DNA from: Doris montereyensis
Lineage: Eukaryota; Mollusca; Gastropoda; Nudibranchia; Dorididae
Assembly: GCA_037039925.1 (NCBI GenBank)
Contig: JAXRKP010000024.1
Span: 132,001-196,000 of the forward strand
Length of the DNA stretch: 64,000 nucleotides
Direction of reading: 5' to 3'
In this document: positions 14,901-30,200 of the stretch, piece by piece
Position numbering within the stretch: the stretch's first letter is position 1
How the letters are laid out: every line of letters starts with the position of its first letter
Program-made: the position numbers and the translations under genes
The notes under the pieces: generated by a model
What the model was told of the DNA's origin: nothing
What the model saw: only the letters and a program-made list of their open reading frames with translations
Databases searched by the model: none

Positions 14901-17900
14901 GAATAATACGTAGGTACGTAGGTGAGTACAAATGCATAATGCAGTACATTTCTTTAGTAATTTTGTTATCCCTGACTTTCCAAGACTTGTGTGTACTAAC
15001 AAGCCGTGCTTACTGCTTTAACTGTGTTATTGGGTCATAAGGCAGCAGAGATCTTCATCTTACTAAACATTGTACAAGGTGTGATTTTCTTTTGCCATGC
15101 GTTGCAAGGATTAGGTGCCGGATAAGTGAGCAACTAATATAGTGAATAATATCCATTATTTCCCTGGCAAATTAGTGCTGAAGTTGGAATTGTGGAGATG
15201 TCGGATAGCTGTAACAAATATAAATAGATTTATTTTTTTACCAAATAAGTGTGTCGGATATCTGAGCATGTCGAATAAGTGTCAGTCAGATAGCTAGCAG
15301 ACTGTAATTCAAATATCTCCTTTTTTATGTGTTATCAATTCCTTTTTCTACTATTCCATAGATGAGAATTATCTGCCGTTTAGGAGAATTATGCCATAAC
15401 ATGAAATTTGAAATTCACTTAACTTCAAACATTAAAATCTGCTTAAATGTAATCCCATCTTCTTTTACAGTTTTTAATCATATATTATATACCTACTCAC
15501 AAATATAATGCATTTCGTGTGTATGTATATTTCCATTTCTGTCATTTGTGCAACATAAATTTTCAATGAATAATATATATAATTCCTCCTTAATCACTTT
15601 TTTCTTAAGTTCATCTGTGTATTTCTTTGTTGCTGTTTTTATTGGTGACTTGTGTGAAACTATTTGTAGATAGTTTTGTAACATACTGTTTTGTTTTTAC
15701 TTTTTGATTCACATGACCTGATAATTTTTATTATTTGTTTGAATAGGTGATATTACAGGATATTCTCTTAAGAGGGATGGCATTGAAATCTATACTGGAC
15801 TCAATGAAATGTTTACTGATAATTTCAACATTCTACCATACCAAAGTTACTCCTACACCATGACTGCCTGCAACATTGCTGGTTGTAGCCAAAGCAATCC
15901 TGTGAGCATCTTTACTTGTCTCTCAAGCTATGTTTAATGCAGGATTTGGAAGTGAATTATCTTCATTATTGATATACATTTATACATGTTTGTCTACACA
16001 CTGAAGACATTGTTCCTATGTTTAAAATTTTATATTAAAACTAATCTATTAGTGTTGATGCATCATTTAAATTTTTTTTAATGAGCTTAGGAATTTGAAG
16101 CTCTTACAGTTTATGTTTAGCAGAAGGAGATTTTTTTTACCTTTCAATCTAAATAAAAATATTTTTTTATAACAGATATATGGTTATTAGAAAAAAACAT
16201 TTCTTTTGCAGACTGTTGTTGCCACTGCAAGCAATACTGAGGATGTTTTGCCTCCTACGGCAGAGGCAACAAACCCAAATCAAATTAAGATCAGAAGTCG
16301 GCCACCTGGCAAACCAAATGGAGTCATATTCACTATAGCATGACTCTGTTACAGCTAGATCAAGTCTGCAACTCAAGTACTCCACAGGAATTCATTGTAG
16401 ATGGTACGATATAGAGAAAAATTATAAAGATACAGATAATCCATGAAGTTTACGGAGATTAAAAGAAATAATTCATGTAAATAGATACAGATACAGGCAG
16501 GGAAACATCAAGGGAGAGAGACAGAGGAGAGAGAAAGAGTGAGAGGGACAGATAAACAGACAGATTGACAGACTGAGAAACAGAGAGAGAGACAGACAGA
16601 CAAACAGACAGAGACAGAGAGACAGAGACAGAGAAAACAAGACAGAGAGGGAGAGATTTGGATTGTGGGAAAACTCAATAGTTACTTTAATTGATATCGC
16701 CTTTCCTTTTGAAGTACGACCAGCTTCTGCACATTGCATACATTATATTATGCATTGGACTATTCTTAATGAATCAATTGTTTGAAGTCAATTGAACTTG
16801 TTTAGGGTATTGTATCATTAGCTCTATGGCCAATATGAATGGGTTTAATTTGCAATGTAACGATTTTTTCCTTTCTCTTTTTGTTCTCTTTAATATCAAA
16901 TGACCAAAAGAGTATTTTATTTGATTTTATCCACATCCACAACTAAGATGATCTCTGGGTTTTTTGGTAGGATTTTTAATTTTGCCCAGACTGCCTGTAA
17001 ACAGCCAATGGATATTTAATGTGCAGAGAGTTCAGAGACAACTTTTCAGCCTATCAGGGCATGAACCCATGACTTTTTGGTTGAAAGGCAGACATCTTAC
17101 CTCTGGATCACTGTTTCCCCCAAAAAAGTTGTTACTCATAAATGGAATAAAGTGGCAATTTATTTCTTAGGCAATACAGTTTTACAAAGTAGCTTTTACA
17201 GTCATCTACACAACACTTAAAAAATATCTGAAAATTTTATATGCATCTGCTGAACTTAAAACAGAATATCCAAATGTCTTAGTTTCAAAATGAGTAAAAC
17301 GTTATTTTTATTTTTCCTACAATTTTAAAAAGTAGAATTTATTGGGTTTTTAAAAAATATTTTCCCTTTCTAGATCTCACCCCATATACACAGTATACCT
17401 TGAATATGCTTGTGTGCACTATTAATGGGATGTGCTGAGCTGAGATTAATGTCACCCTAATGAAGCCAACCTGAAGGTTTGTCTATCCATTAATACATTT
17501 TTCTTTCTATAGCATGATCTTTCATATTAAGAGAGAGTCTCTTTGTTCTTGTGTTGATGAACTAAACATGAGTGATAGATAAATTTCAACTCTAAAGGAA
17601 TATTATAATTGCCTACAGATAACTTCAGATCTCTGATCAAAAGATAAATTCTTTATTGTAAACTGCGGGTTGATAATTTCATTCCATATTTTCTTTGACC
17701 CTTTCTTTTACACTTTGCTCACTTACTTAGATTTATGGTTATTCACATGATGTACTCTGTAATGTGAACGCACTACAGATTTTGTAGAAATTTTAATGTC
17801 TGTAGTAATAAGAAGATCATTTTTTATAAGGTAAATAACATAATTTTGTCTATACTTGTCTTAATGTTGCCTTATGAATGTATGTCATTATTTCCAAAAT

Positions 17901-20900
17901 GTGAATGACATTTTTTCTAAAAGGGAAATAAAATTCATTTTTTGAAGGTCTTCATGCTCGCGGGTAATTGTAATCAGTTCATCAAGTATAGAACTTTATT
18001 GGAGACAACCAGATGCTGCAAATGGAAAACTGAATGAGTTTATAGTTTTGCAGGTAATTATTCTTTTATACTCCACAAACTGTGGTAATTGTGGAAAACA
18101 ATTTTACAGGAGAGAAAATTTTGGTGCATATTTTAGTTGATATCAAGTATAAAATAACGTATTTGGCAATATGTATAAATTAGAAATAAATTATTATACT
18201 TATACTAATGTGTATTTATTTCCGCATCATTTCTGTATTTTCTATTTATTTACTTACTTAAGCTGTGAAGAGGAGCAGATGTATTTTTTTATTTAGATAC
18301 TATTTACACTTTGAGGCCTATGTGTATTTTGCTTATTTCTTTAGTATATCTACAAATGTATTAAAAATCTTAAACTACATCTTTGTATAATATACAAGTG
18401 TATTAAAAATCTTAAATTATATATATATAAAGCATCATTCATGACTACAGTTAAATCATAAAAAGAATACCATCTTCCTGATATCAATTCATGTTGAAAA
18501 TAAACGCATAGAATGTCACAGAATTAGTGGATATTGCTTCTAATTCTCCATTTTTCTACTGTTTATTTTGATCTTATATATCTGTTCTGCCTTTTTCATT
18601 TCCAATAGGACTTTCAATCATTTAACCTATCATTCAAAGCTTTTCTCTTTCACATTTTTTGTGCCTTACGTTGTTCAGATTTGTTTTGTGCATTTCTAAC
18701 GTTGATGGAATTCTAATTGTAATACACATTTGCGAGTTGAAAACAAGAAAAGAAATTAATAGTCATCTAATCTGGTGATACGTAACTGATTTGATTTTAT
18801 TCCTGCAGACTAACCCTGTGCCTGTGACTCGGATATACCAAGGATTTGATACTCATCTGTATCTGGCTAGCCTTGTCCCAGGCCAGTCTTACACATACCA
18901 ATTGCAAGTCAGTAATGGTGTCGGAACAGTGCAAAGTAGACCAGTTGAAATTGTTATGCCTTTATCGACACCTCTAAATGTGCCTCCACCACAGGTGAGC
19001 TAAAATTTTGTATTTGAACCATATTATTGTCTTATTTCATCTTTGATTTCACAACGTTATAGCTTTTGTATTGTTCTATTTTTTATGGTAAATGCATAGT
19101 ATAAGTTTATTTAGTGACAATTGATTTCATGATGTATAATTAATCAGTTAATTATAAGTCATGTTTAGTCAATGTTCCTATAATATCTTTTTTGTTTTAC
19201 CCTCAGAGTGTAAGAATTTTAAGCTCAACCTCAATTCAAGTTAGATGGATTTCCATAAGTGTGAGTGAAGGAGAGATCGATCAATACCGTGTTCTTCTTA
19301 ATATGGGCATGGAGACAGAGGTAAATGAAAAAGCTTTATTAGGTTCTGTCCATCTTCCTGCTTGTTTACATTAATTATTTGTTATACAAATCATTCTGTT
19401 ATGTACAGTCCATTTTAATTTGGGTTTTTGTCTGTGATATCTCTGATTAGATTTGTTAACCAAACACACCCATTACTTTTAATAATTCATTTCTCAAAAT
19501 GGAAGAAAGAACACATGTGAGATAATTGCCCTTCGTGGATGATTAAAAGTTTTTTTAATTGAATTGAATTGAATTGAATTGAATTGAAACAATTATTCAT
19601 TTAGGTCTACCCTCATGTTTGACTCAATGCACTATGTTGCTTTTTTTTTCATCCTGTTGTTTCATTGATCATATACTTACATTTTTTTCTCATTACCTAG
19701 TTCTTGTAGAAATAATGTTCACTGAAGAAAGGCTGTATCAAAGATTTTTGATAATAATTTTAATGAATATTACTTCTTTTTTCAGAATATACTCTGAAAT
19801 ATATCATATAAAATATATGTACTTTCCTGCATGTAAAGTATTGATTTTAAGATTTTCCATTTTTTAATCTTTCACAAGGTTCAACGAGGCGTTGGTCTGG
19901 CTACTCAGGTCACTATCTCAGATTTAGTGCCATTTACAAAATATGAAGTTCGACTACAGGCATGTTTACGTAATGTGCTTAATGGCTGTGGTACAAGCTC
20001 TGCAGTAGTCGTTACTACAGAGGAGGATATTCCCTCAGGACTAGATGCACCTCAACTGTCAGCAGTTTCATTCGACACAATTAGAGTAACATGGAAGCCG
20101 CCCATGAAACCCTATGGTGTAATAGTGCAGTATAGAGTTTATCAAAGAGGAATGGATTCAACAACTGAGATATTAGTCAATCAGGTGGAGGGAGATGTAT
20201 TAGGATTTACTCATTCAGGACGAGACTTGACGCCATTCACTGAATATGAATACAAGGTAAAGTGTGTGCAGGTTAAATGTAGTGATTGTTTCTCCTCAAC
20301 ATTAGGTTATTGAATCATCCTGAGTATGCTAGTTAGTCCATTTTCATCTTCTTCATGTATGAAAAGAAAAGGAAAGCAATACCTGCTTCAAAGAATTCCA
20401 TGATACCAAACACAATATCTCTTGCTAATCCAAGAAAGTGTCTACATATTCAATTAAAGCCAAGTTTAATTTCTTTACAGATTGGCGACTGAAAATTATA
20501 ATTATTTCCATTTATTTTTATTTTTTATTTTAAGAAATTATTTCATTTGCACAAATAATGTTTTGAGACTAATAATGTCCTTTATTTTAGAACAAACTCA
20601 ATGTCTACAGTACCGATTGCTATTTAAGAGCATTTAAGAAAGACAGTATAATGAGACTTGAAATTATTACAATGCCCATTGCTTATAAAAGTACCAGTTA
20701 AAAGAACACATCGCATAACAAACACTTTTGCTCTTAAAGAAATTCATTCTCCGTGATTTCATCGGATATAAGAACAAAACATAGATTAAAGAACGCTTTC
20801 CAATCAATGACATAAACTTTAAGCCACACCCATTATAATAGACACAGCCTCATCTTCGCAGCAGCCTGTTTTTCATTGACCCACGACAGGTATCCACTTA

Positions 20901-23900
20901 AAGATTGATTGATTTTGTATGAGTGTGGTGTGAGTAAGGTAACATGTAGCATATGTAATATATCGGACATGGCTTGATTAGTAATAACTGGTTATGTAAC
21001 AAACTTACATCAGTTTGTCTAAGGGATAAAGACATGAAATCTGCCAACACAATAAATGTAAATCATTTTTAATGAATTGTCTCATTGAGAAATATGTCGA
21101 TTGATCATGTGATTTCCTGTGTCAGAGAATGAGGAACAGAATAAAATAGATATATATGTGTGTGTTGGAGGAACAAAGAGGAAGAATGTTTAAGGGTGTG
21201 TACATATTGCTGTGTGTTTGCTAGATGCCCCTTTTACCCTCAAAATTGAGTTTTAAGGATCAAATGTGGGACAATGCTCTAGGTACTTTGCTTGACATAG
21301 GATATAATAACAGTGAATCAGACACAAGAACGATTTTGTCAATGGCCTTTGGTGTTCCTATGACCTATAATATTCATTGCTTAGTTTGTATTTAGAGAGG
21401 AGGCTTTGGGTCTTTATTGAACTACAATGGAGTGGTCTGATTTTCTTTGTCATTTCTCTTTCTTTTTCGCGTTTTACTTTCTTATTTTGCTTTGTTGTTG
21501 AGGAAAGTCAGGGTTTGTTGGTTAAGATGATTAGGGTCTTGGATTTTTATTTCAGTTTGGTTTAATTTTGTTTGTTTGTTTTTCATTAGTATACTAGTAT
21601 TTTTGGGTATCATTTTATTTTATATGAGTTTTGATTTGTTGTTTTTTTGCTATTGTTGATTTGGTATACTTTGGTATACTTTTTTACTTATTTTTTTGGT
21701 TTCTTTTTCTTTCCTTTCTTATTTGAGAACATCATCATGAATTCTGTAACCTCCCCCAGGGTCCTGGGGCGCTGCACTATGGACTGTCACACTAGTTTCT
21801 TCCACTTTTCTTGGGCATGAGCCAGGGTTTGGGTCTGGGAGTGGCAGAATGTCTTCCCTTTCCACTCAGTAATATTGTCTTCCCATCTCTTTTTTTGTTT
21901 TTCCTCTTCTTTTTGTTACCTCTGTGGCGCCTTGAAAGATGAGTTTGGAAAAGCCATTTGATCTTGCTGTATGACTGTACCATCATCAGTTTGAGATACA
22001 GGGTGACAAGTTATTTCTGTGGATGGGGTTGTATTTATGAAAATATCTTTTATAAGAATTAAAACTTTAAAAATGTTTATGTATGATGTTTGGGTTTTCT
22101 TTCAGGTGGTTGCCAGGAACTCTGTAGGGAGACTGAAAGTAACTGGTCACTTGTGCGAACAAAAGAGACAAAGCCAGAAGAACTGTCAGAACCAGTTGTT
22201 GAATCTACCACTAGTTATGGAATCACTTTATCATGGAGTCCACCTTTAAAGCCAAATGGAAGAATTTTGCAATACAAAATCTTGTACAGAAAGCAATCAA
22301 CCAATAGCCAATCTGAAGAAGAGTTTGTTAGAGTGGATGGGAATTCCACCATGGCCTCTGTATCTGGTTTGGATGCATTTTCAACATATTCACTTTCTTT
22401 GGAAGCGGCAAATTCTGCTGGGAGTTTAAGGTCAAACTTTGTGACAGCCACAACAAAAAGAGGGTTATCCTGCTGGACTCCCAAACTTTGATGTGGAAAA
22501 GATTTCCTCTGGTACATCTGTGATTCTTACATGGAATGAGCCGTCCAAACCAAATGGTGTCATAACAATGTACAGACTTTATGAATCGGGTGTCACTGCA
22601 ACTGTGTACATGGGACTTCGAAGGGAATTTGAATATAGAAGGTTGAGTCCATTTACAATGTACTCATTAACTCTAGAAGCATGCACAGCTGTTGGATGTA
22701 CAATGGGAAAAACTCAATCATTTGTTACTGCTGAAGTCTCTCCCACATCCCAACCTAGCCCAGCAATTGGAAGTGTGAATGCCACACATGTAACTCTAGA
22801 CTGGGAACGTCCTGTCAATCCGAATGGAGTTATTTTGTCATATGAAGTATTACGAAGATCAACTGTGCTGAGAAAGAGGAGGAGTGCAGATTTCTCTCCC
22901 GATCCCTTCTTTTTTACAAACTTAGATTTATTTGATAATGGCAATGTCAGTGACAATCTGTTTGTCGTGACTGAGAGATGTAATCTGGGATCTATGGATG
23001 AGATGTGTTCCAATAATTTCAATGATTTCTTAAAAGAAAGTGCAACTCGAGGATCAGATTTCACTGACTTGTATGACGTCAATGAAATTTCCATGAATAA
23101 TCTGTACTATCCAAAGTTACACAGAGTTAAAAGGCAATCGCCAGACTTTGAAATTGTATTTAAAACAACTGACACAGGCAATGATTCATACTCATACACT
23201 GACACTGATCTTCGACCGTTTACACAATATCAATACAGTATCCAAGCTACCAATGCACAAGGCTCTACAAACAGTCCGTGGCAGACAGTCACCACAGAGC
23301 AAGCACCCCCTGAGGGAATTCAACCACCAACTCTCACGCATGTGCCTGATAACATCCATAGTATTAAGATAGAGTGGTCTCCCCCAACACAATTAAATGG
23401 AATTCTTCAGAATTATCAGATCAAGAGAAATGACAGTGTCCCAAACAGTTTTCCAGCTGATGCTCCTAGAGAATTTGTAGATACACAGCTTTCAGCTTTT
23501 ACCATTTACTCATACACCTTAACGGCCTGCACTGGGGAGGATGCACTGAAAGTGAGCCGGCTGTGATCCGCACTACGGAAGCCCCTCCTTTGGAAGTCAG
23601 GGCCCCCTGCTGCAATCCCCTGACCCCTAACTCTATCCAAGCCACGTGGAATCCACCGGAGATAACCAATGGGGAAATAACTCTTTACAGGTTGAAGATG
23701 GATGGGGAGGTTGTATACTCTGGTCTCCAGTTATCACACCTTGTCAATGGACTTGTCCCATACTCTAAACATCGATTCACTTTAACTGCTTGCACAAATG
23801 GAGGGTGCTCAGAGAGCGGAGAAGTCACTGGTCGACCTCTCGATGCACCTCCTACAGATATGTCAGCACCACTTTTACGTGTTCTGAGTTCAAGTTCAAT

Positions 23901-24262
23901 AGAAGTGAATTGGTCTCCTCCAGCTAATCCAAATGGAGTAATATTATCTTACGATGTGCGACGTGATGGACGGCTAGTTTATACTAGCAGTATTGCCATT
24001 AGTGGAACTCTACCTCTGACCTACACTGATTATAGTTTAGAACCAGGACAGCTTTATGCATATACAGCTACAGCAAGGAATAGGTAAGAAATATAAATTC
24101 TTTTTACCTGACTTTTTGTAAACAAAGAAGTGTGACTAGAAGAGTGAAGTTCGCTATGATTGCTGATTTGACACATGAATGTATAGTTTTGAAAGAGAGA
24201 ATCATACATCTTTGGTAACTCCTTCAATATTGGTAGTTGATGTGGTTTGTGCTTTTGCTAGT

Positions 24263-24293
<31 letters not shown>

Positions 24294-27200
24294 TATCTAT
24301 GATATTTTTTTCTTTTTTTCTGATGAAATGTTTGAAGCAAAAGCATTTAGAATTTGATGGCAGACAGCATATTTCTGAAAACCTGAATATTACAAATGAT
24401 ATCAAATTACACTATGTCTTTCATGATGGAATAAATAATTCAATAATTAATAAAACAATGAATATATTCAGCAAATATTTTATTGATAAATCAATTCATT
24501 GACTTACTGTCCTTAGAAAAGTCATTATTTATTCAGTTGGTGTGTTGACTAATTGATCAATTAATTAATTCATGCATTCATTTGAAATTGACTAATAAAT
24601 TTTTTAAACATATCTGATATAAAAGAGAGCCTATTATTTTTGTAATTGATTTTTAAAATGAGATTTAACCAATGATTAAGGACGCTTACCCCCAAAAAAG
24701 AACCTTATTAAAAAGGCACGTCTAAAGTGAATTTCTAAATCTTTTAGGAGAGGAATCATTGAAAGTAGACCATCATCTGCAACAACTTATTCCTCATCTC
24801 CGGTAGGATTGGCAGCTCCTGTCCTTACTGCTGTCTCATCTACTGCCATTAAGGCGGACTGGTCTGCTCCATCCCGGACCAATGGAGTGATTTCAAACTA
24901 CACACTTTACTTGGGTAAAATTTTGACAACAAATAACAGCAGTAACATTAAATGATATTTAAATATTTTTCAACATTAAATCCCATCATTTCATTTTTGA
25001 TAACAAGCCTTGCCAGTTTTACAATGATAAAATACAAAAGTTGAATTCTTGCCTGGTCATAATGTCATCATGCCATACGTTCTTCAAAAGACTTATCTAA
25101 ATTATATTTGTTCATACATTACAAGTCCATCTGTGGACATGAGTTAAAGCTAATAATTGGCCTTTTCAAGAATACCTTTTTTTGTACTGAGATATTGAAT
25201 AAATGCGTAGTGTTGAGAAGCAACAATGATGCATAGGGTGATGTAATGAAATTCAATAAATTGAGCAAATACTTTTATTTTTTTGTGAAATTTAAAGTAA
25301 ATTGGAGATAATGCCCTCATGTAAATTGATTGAAGTAGCCTATACAGGTCTTCTTGACATGTCACATTTAAAAACAAATTATATAACAATCAAGATGAAC
25401 AGACCATAAATGTCCAAGTGTGCACATTAAAAGATACTTTAAGCAAGATGGCAGGCATCAGTCATTCATTTCCATTGCCATCACACTTTTTGTAAAGTCT
25501 GCAATGCCCTATAAAACAAATGAAACTTTATGGAACCTTAATTTTCTGATCAAAAGGTTATCTTAACATCTGATTTGATGATCATTTATAAAATAAAACA
25601 ATAACAAATCTATACAAAAGTAACCTATTATTAATTTTGGCCATTGTTGTCTCAGAATGAACACTGCATATATATTTAGGCATGTTTAGAAAGTTATGCT
25701 TTTTTTTTCCTTTTTTTCTTTGATTTGACTTATTCATTGACATAAGGGTTTTCAGAAAATGCATTTCTTGCAATTTACAGACAGGAGTAAATGGATCGTT
25801 CAAATAGAAAGGAACAAAGATGACATTATGAAACCATGAAGAAGGACTGCCTTATTTTTTCTCTCAAACCAACAAAATATTTTTAGATAGACAGTGAAAT
25901 GTTTTTGGGATTTTTCCTTCAATGTGATCTTAATTTTCCATATAATATTGCTTCTCTTGCTTATAATCTTTCTGCCATGTATTTAATGAAATCATAACAC
26001 TTGAAGTGAGTACGTCTCATTACAAACGGAAAAGAGGAACAGTAACTTTATTTACCTCATGTGTTTAATCTCAGGCACAGATATTGTCTACACTGGCCCA
26101 GTATCCCAGCTCACTTACACAATTCTGAGCTTGAGCTTCTATACGGAATACACAATTAGGGTTCAAGCTTGCACTAATAGAGGCTGTGTGGTGAGTGCAA
26201 CATCACAGGAAAGGACCCTGGAAGCACCACCTCAAGAGCAACCTGACCCTTCCCTTCTAGCCTTGGGTGATGAAACGGGAAGTCATTCTGGAGTAAGAGT
26301 GTCATGGGATCCACCCAGGAAAATGAATGGAATTCTTCTGTCTTATGAGCTACACCGCCGTGAAGTGATTACCGCCTCTGCTGGTAGATAATTTTATCAT
26401 TTTCAATCGTTTTAGATAAGTTAATCCATAATCCAAAATTGTGTTACATTTTTACAGCAAGTATTTTCTTGCTGTGTTTTTGTGGTACTTTTTCTTCTGA
26501 TTTTCTTTTTTACATCAGTTTCTTTATTAAAGGTCCATAAGATGTGATCTTTTGTACCAGTTGTCTTTTCAACAATAAAAATGAACTGGTCATTGACATA
26601 CAGAAAAAAGTTTGTTTTCCTTCCGATCATCGATTCTTTACACGTCAGCCATATCATTAGCTCTCAGGCTCTGCTCTATAACTGCCATATAATTTTGGCT
26701 ATATATTTAGCACTTTATTGAGACATGTGACATAAGAAATTTTGCTCATTGGATTACATTTTGATAACACGTCGTTACTGAAAAGATATCTGATCATTAG
26801 GTTACAGAAATTTATTTTTTCCATTTTTATCACCAACAGGTACTAGTTTTGGTGATTCTAACCTTGTGTATAATGGCAATACCACCATATTTGTTGATGA
26901 TCTCGACCTTAAGCCGTATCGTCAGTATCAGTACATGGTAATGGCTATCAATAAGGCAGGACGGACAGCAAGCGCTTGGGTTTCAATACAGACTAAAGAG
27001 GGTATGCCTGAAGAAATACCTCCTCCTACAATCCTGGTACGTTTATCCGAAAAGGGTATTTGCACATAAGGGATGTTTAAATGTGCATGATGTTTTGAAT
27101 TAGCTCCACTGTGTTTGTGAGAGGAAAATTTGAAAAATCACATAACTTTGATTGGATGATACTGTGAATACATTTCATGACTGAAATAAATATGGCAGTC

Positions 27201-30200
27201 AACCTGCACGAATGAATGAGTTGATTGTTAAACATTTACAATGAGGTCATGTTCCTGTTTCTGTTTTCTTAATGAAAATGTTTGAGAGCAGTATGTTTTT
27301 AAAGGAGAACTCTTTTTTTTTACCTACTGTGAGACATATTTTATCAGTCTTTAAGTGAGTAGTGATACTTTCATGGGAGGAAGGGAATCTCTTTCTATTT
27401 CTACACAGTGATTCATTTTTATGGTTGATCCCAGTAACCATTGTCAGAAAAAAATGTTTGCTTATATTACAACAATGTTTAAAATTTTCCGTATTATAGA
27501 ACATTTGTATGTATATTACTATACATAAGATAGTATAAGTTTTGAATGCTTATCGAAATATTACTCATTGAATCAGTTTAACAACTAGTAAGTTAATTTT
27601 AAAGATGATGAAATTTATGTAAATGTTGAGCTCAGAAACATATCACACTTACATTTTAAAATATCCTTTTTGAAAACGGAGACACATATACGTTATATTA
27701 TGTGTTAAACATTGTCATCTGTAAACAAATTCATATTGTTGTTTGTTGTTAATGAGCTTTTGTGTTTTTTATCTATTTGGGGGAGAAGGTTGTTATGAAA
27801 AACTTAATGCTTGGCATTTAATATTGTCTCCATTACATTATTTAGTGTTTTTATGATAAGACATCCAATTATGATTGTTTAAGACTTATGGATTTATCTT
27901 TTATGTCCAGAATGTAACATCAACAGCTGTGATGGTAGAACTGAAGCCTCCAGGAACTGCCAACGGCAGAATTCAGCTCTACAAAGTTCTTGTTAATGGC
28001 AGCATAGTAAGTTTTACACATAAGAAATATCATTTTTAATCAGTTACATATATGAACTGTAATGGTTTATGTGATTCGATTACAGTCTTAAAACAGTTCA
28101 TTATAATAATATTGTATCATCACTGCTATCTGGCTTTTGGTAAGTGCACCACTTTGAAATTTTTCTTTTGTTTCTTTGAGTGGGTGGATGGTTGTCGGGC
28201 ACTGCTGGTAGGTCTCACTTCTTTCCTCTCCCTCTTTCATTTACCTTTCACCCTACTGTTTTGTCTTAATTCACCCTGAGATCATCGCATATGGTGGACA
28301 GGGTAAATTTACATTGAACAGATCTTTTAGGAGAGGGAAGGAAGAGGGTTAATGTTTCAATCCCTATCATTGATTGTCTTTTAATATCTATCAGTGTATC
28401 TATTTTGTTAAAGAATATAGACATTAAGCGTTTCATCAGTAATCATGACTTTCTAAGAAGTTCTATATGTTTGACACTGATGTAGTGTAAGTGTTTCGTC
28501 TTTCTCTTAAATAACAATTTTTTTATTAATACCATTTTATTGCTAAAAGAAAATACAAGTGTTATTTACATTGACAAACTTCTATTTTGTCATTTAAATG
28601 TGGCTTTAAAAAGACACAACTGGCCCAGAGTTTGAAAGTAAATGACCTAATTCTGTGTTTAATGACAAGAATATGAGAGACAAGAAACTTTTCTAAGACT
28701 ATAAACATCAGATAGTGTGGCGCTATTTTCAACTCTGCCATTGTTTAGTTTAAATAAATATTAATTCTTGATGCCTTTAACTTATAAACAATTTTTTTCT
28801 CTGCAGCATTCCTCCTCACCTTCCTTGGAACAAACAGTGGGGTCGTCTTCCCCACTTCTCCCTTTCACAACCTACTCTCTCAAGGCCCAAGTTTGCACAG
28901 CTGTGGCATGTGGTGAGAGTTCAGAGACAGTCGTTGTGACAGATTCGGCTAAACCTCACGGCTTAGAAGATATTCAGATTCAAGGAACAACGAATCAAAG
29001 TGTTGATTTGAAATGGAGTGCTCCAACAAGACCCAATGGAAGAATACTAAAGTGGGAAATATTCCTTTTCTTGTATAATTTCACAAGCAAAAGAAATAGA
29101 TTTAATAATAACCTTTCTTTTCAGAAATGTTCTTTACAATACGTTCTCCTTAAATGTTCATATTATATTTTACAATAGTCACCTACTTACAATTATGACA
29201 TGGTGAACTAATCAAAGTTATAATTAAATTTCATTATGAAAACCTGATTTTCTGCTTTGCCATAAATATCTATTTTATATCATTATTTTCAAGCATTTGT
29301 AGTAATGTTTTTCTCCAAATCATTTATCTGTTTAGGTATGAAGTGTACAAGAGGCAGGCTTGCCCTCATACTTTCCAACCCAACAGCCAACCTTGTAATG
29401 TAGGAGATGTGGATACAATCTACACGGGTATAGAGCAATCCATGACTACTGATGGTCTGAAGTCTTACACAGCATATGAGTTTCAAGTTCAAGCATTAAA
29501 TGAAAAAGGCGGTGTCGATTTCCCCCACTGGGTCCGAGCAGAAACAAATCAATCAGGTACTACTGAGATAGAAGGGGCAGTTTTAATTTTTGAGTCTTAA
29601 AACAATTTCAAATATTGATGATTTATGTGGTAATAGTCTTCATTGTAGGACTTTTTGTAATTTTGTACTTCAACATCAGAGGTCATATATTTTTCTATTA
29701 AAGACATATTGAAAACACGAGAGATTTGTCATATAGAGTTATTTCTCAGTGTATGTAGCTCAAGGAAATTAAAATATGTGACTAACAGGTCTTTGGCTAG
29801 TGTGAAAATTTGAAATAAATTTTGGTAGATTCTGATTACCAACTCATAATGTGCTAAACAATTATTTTAATTGTTATGAAACGATATGCATACATTCTGC
29901 CTGGCATGAATTATTCAATTAAATGTATAAAAAATATCATGTAAGATTTGATTTGTTAGGATGTAATCATGCTAACTGATTGCATTTTCAAGATACATGA
30001 AAGCAAGAGATAAGAAATAACATTTCCACCACACACAAAGCTAAATAATTACCTTTATTTAATCCTAAAGTGTATGTACAACAATGCTATCTCTGTTTTG
30101 AATTATAGCAAGGATTACTTTATTACAGATCCCCTGTATGTCCAATTTCCAAATCTGGTAAACAATGGATCAATGTCAGTTGTTTCATGGAAAAACTCCT

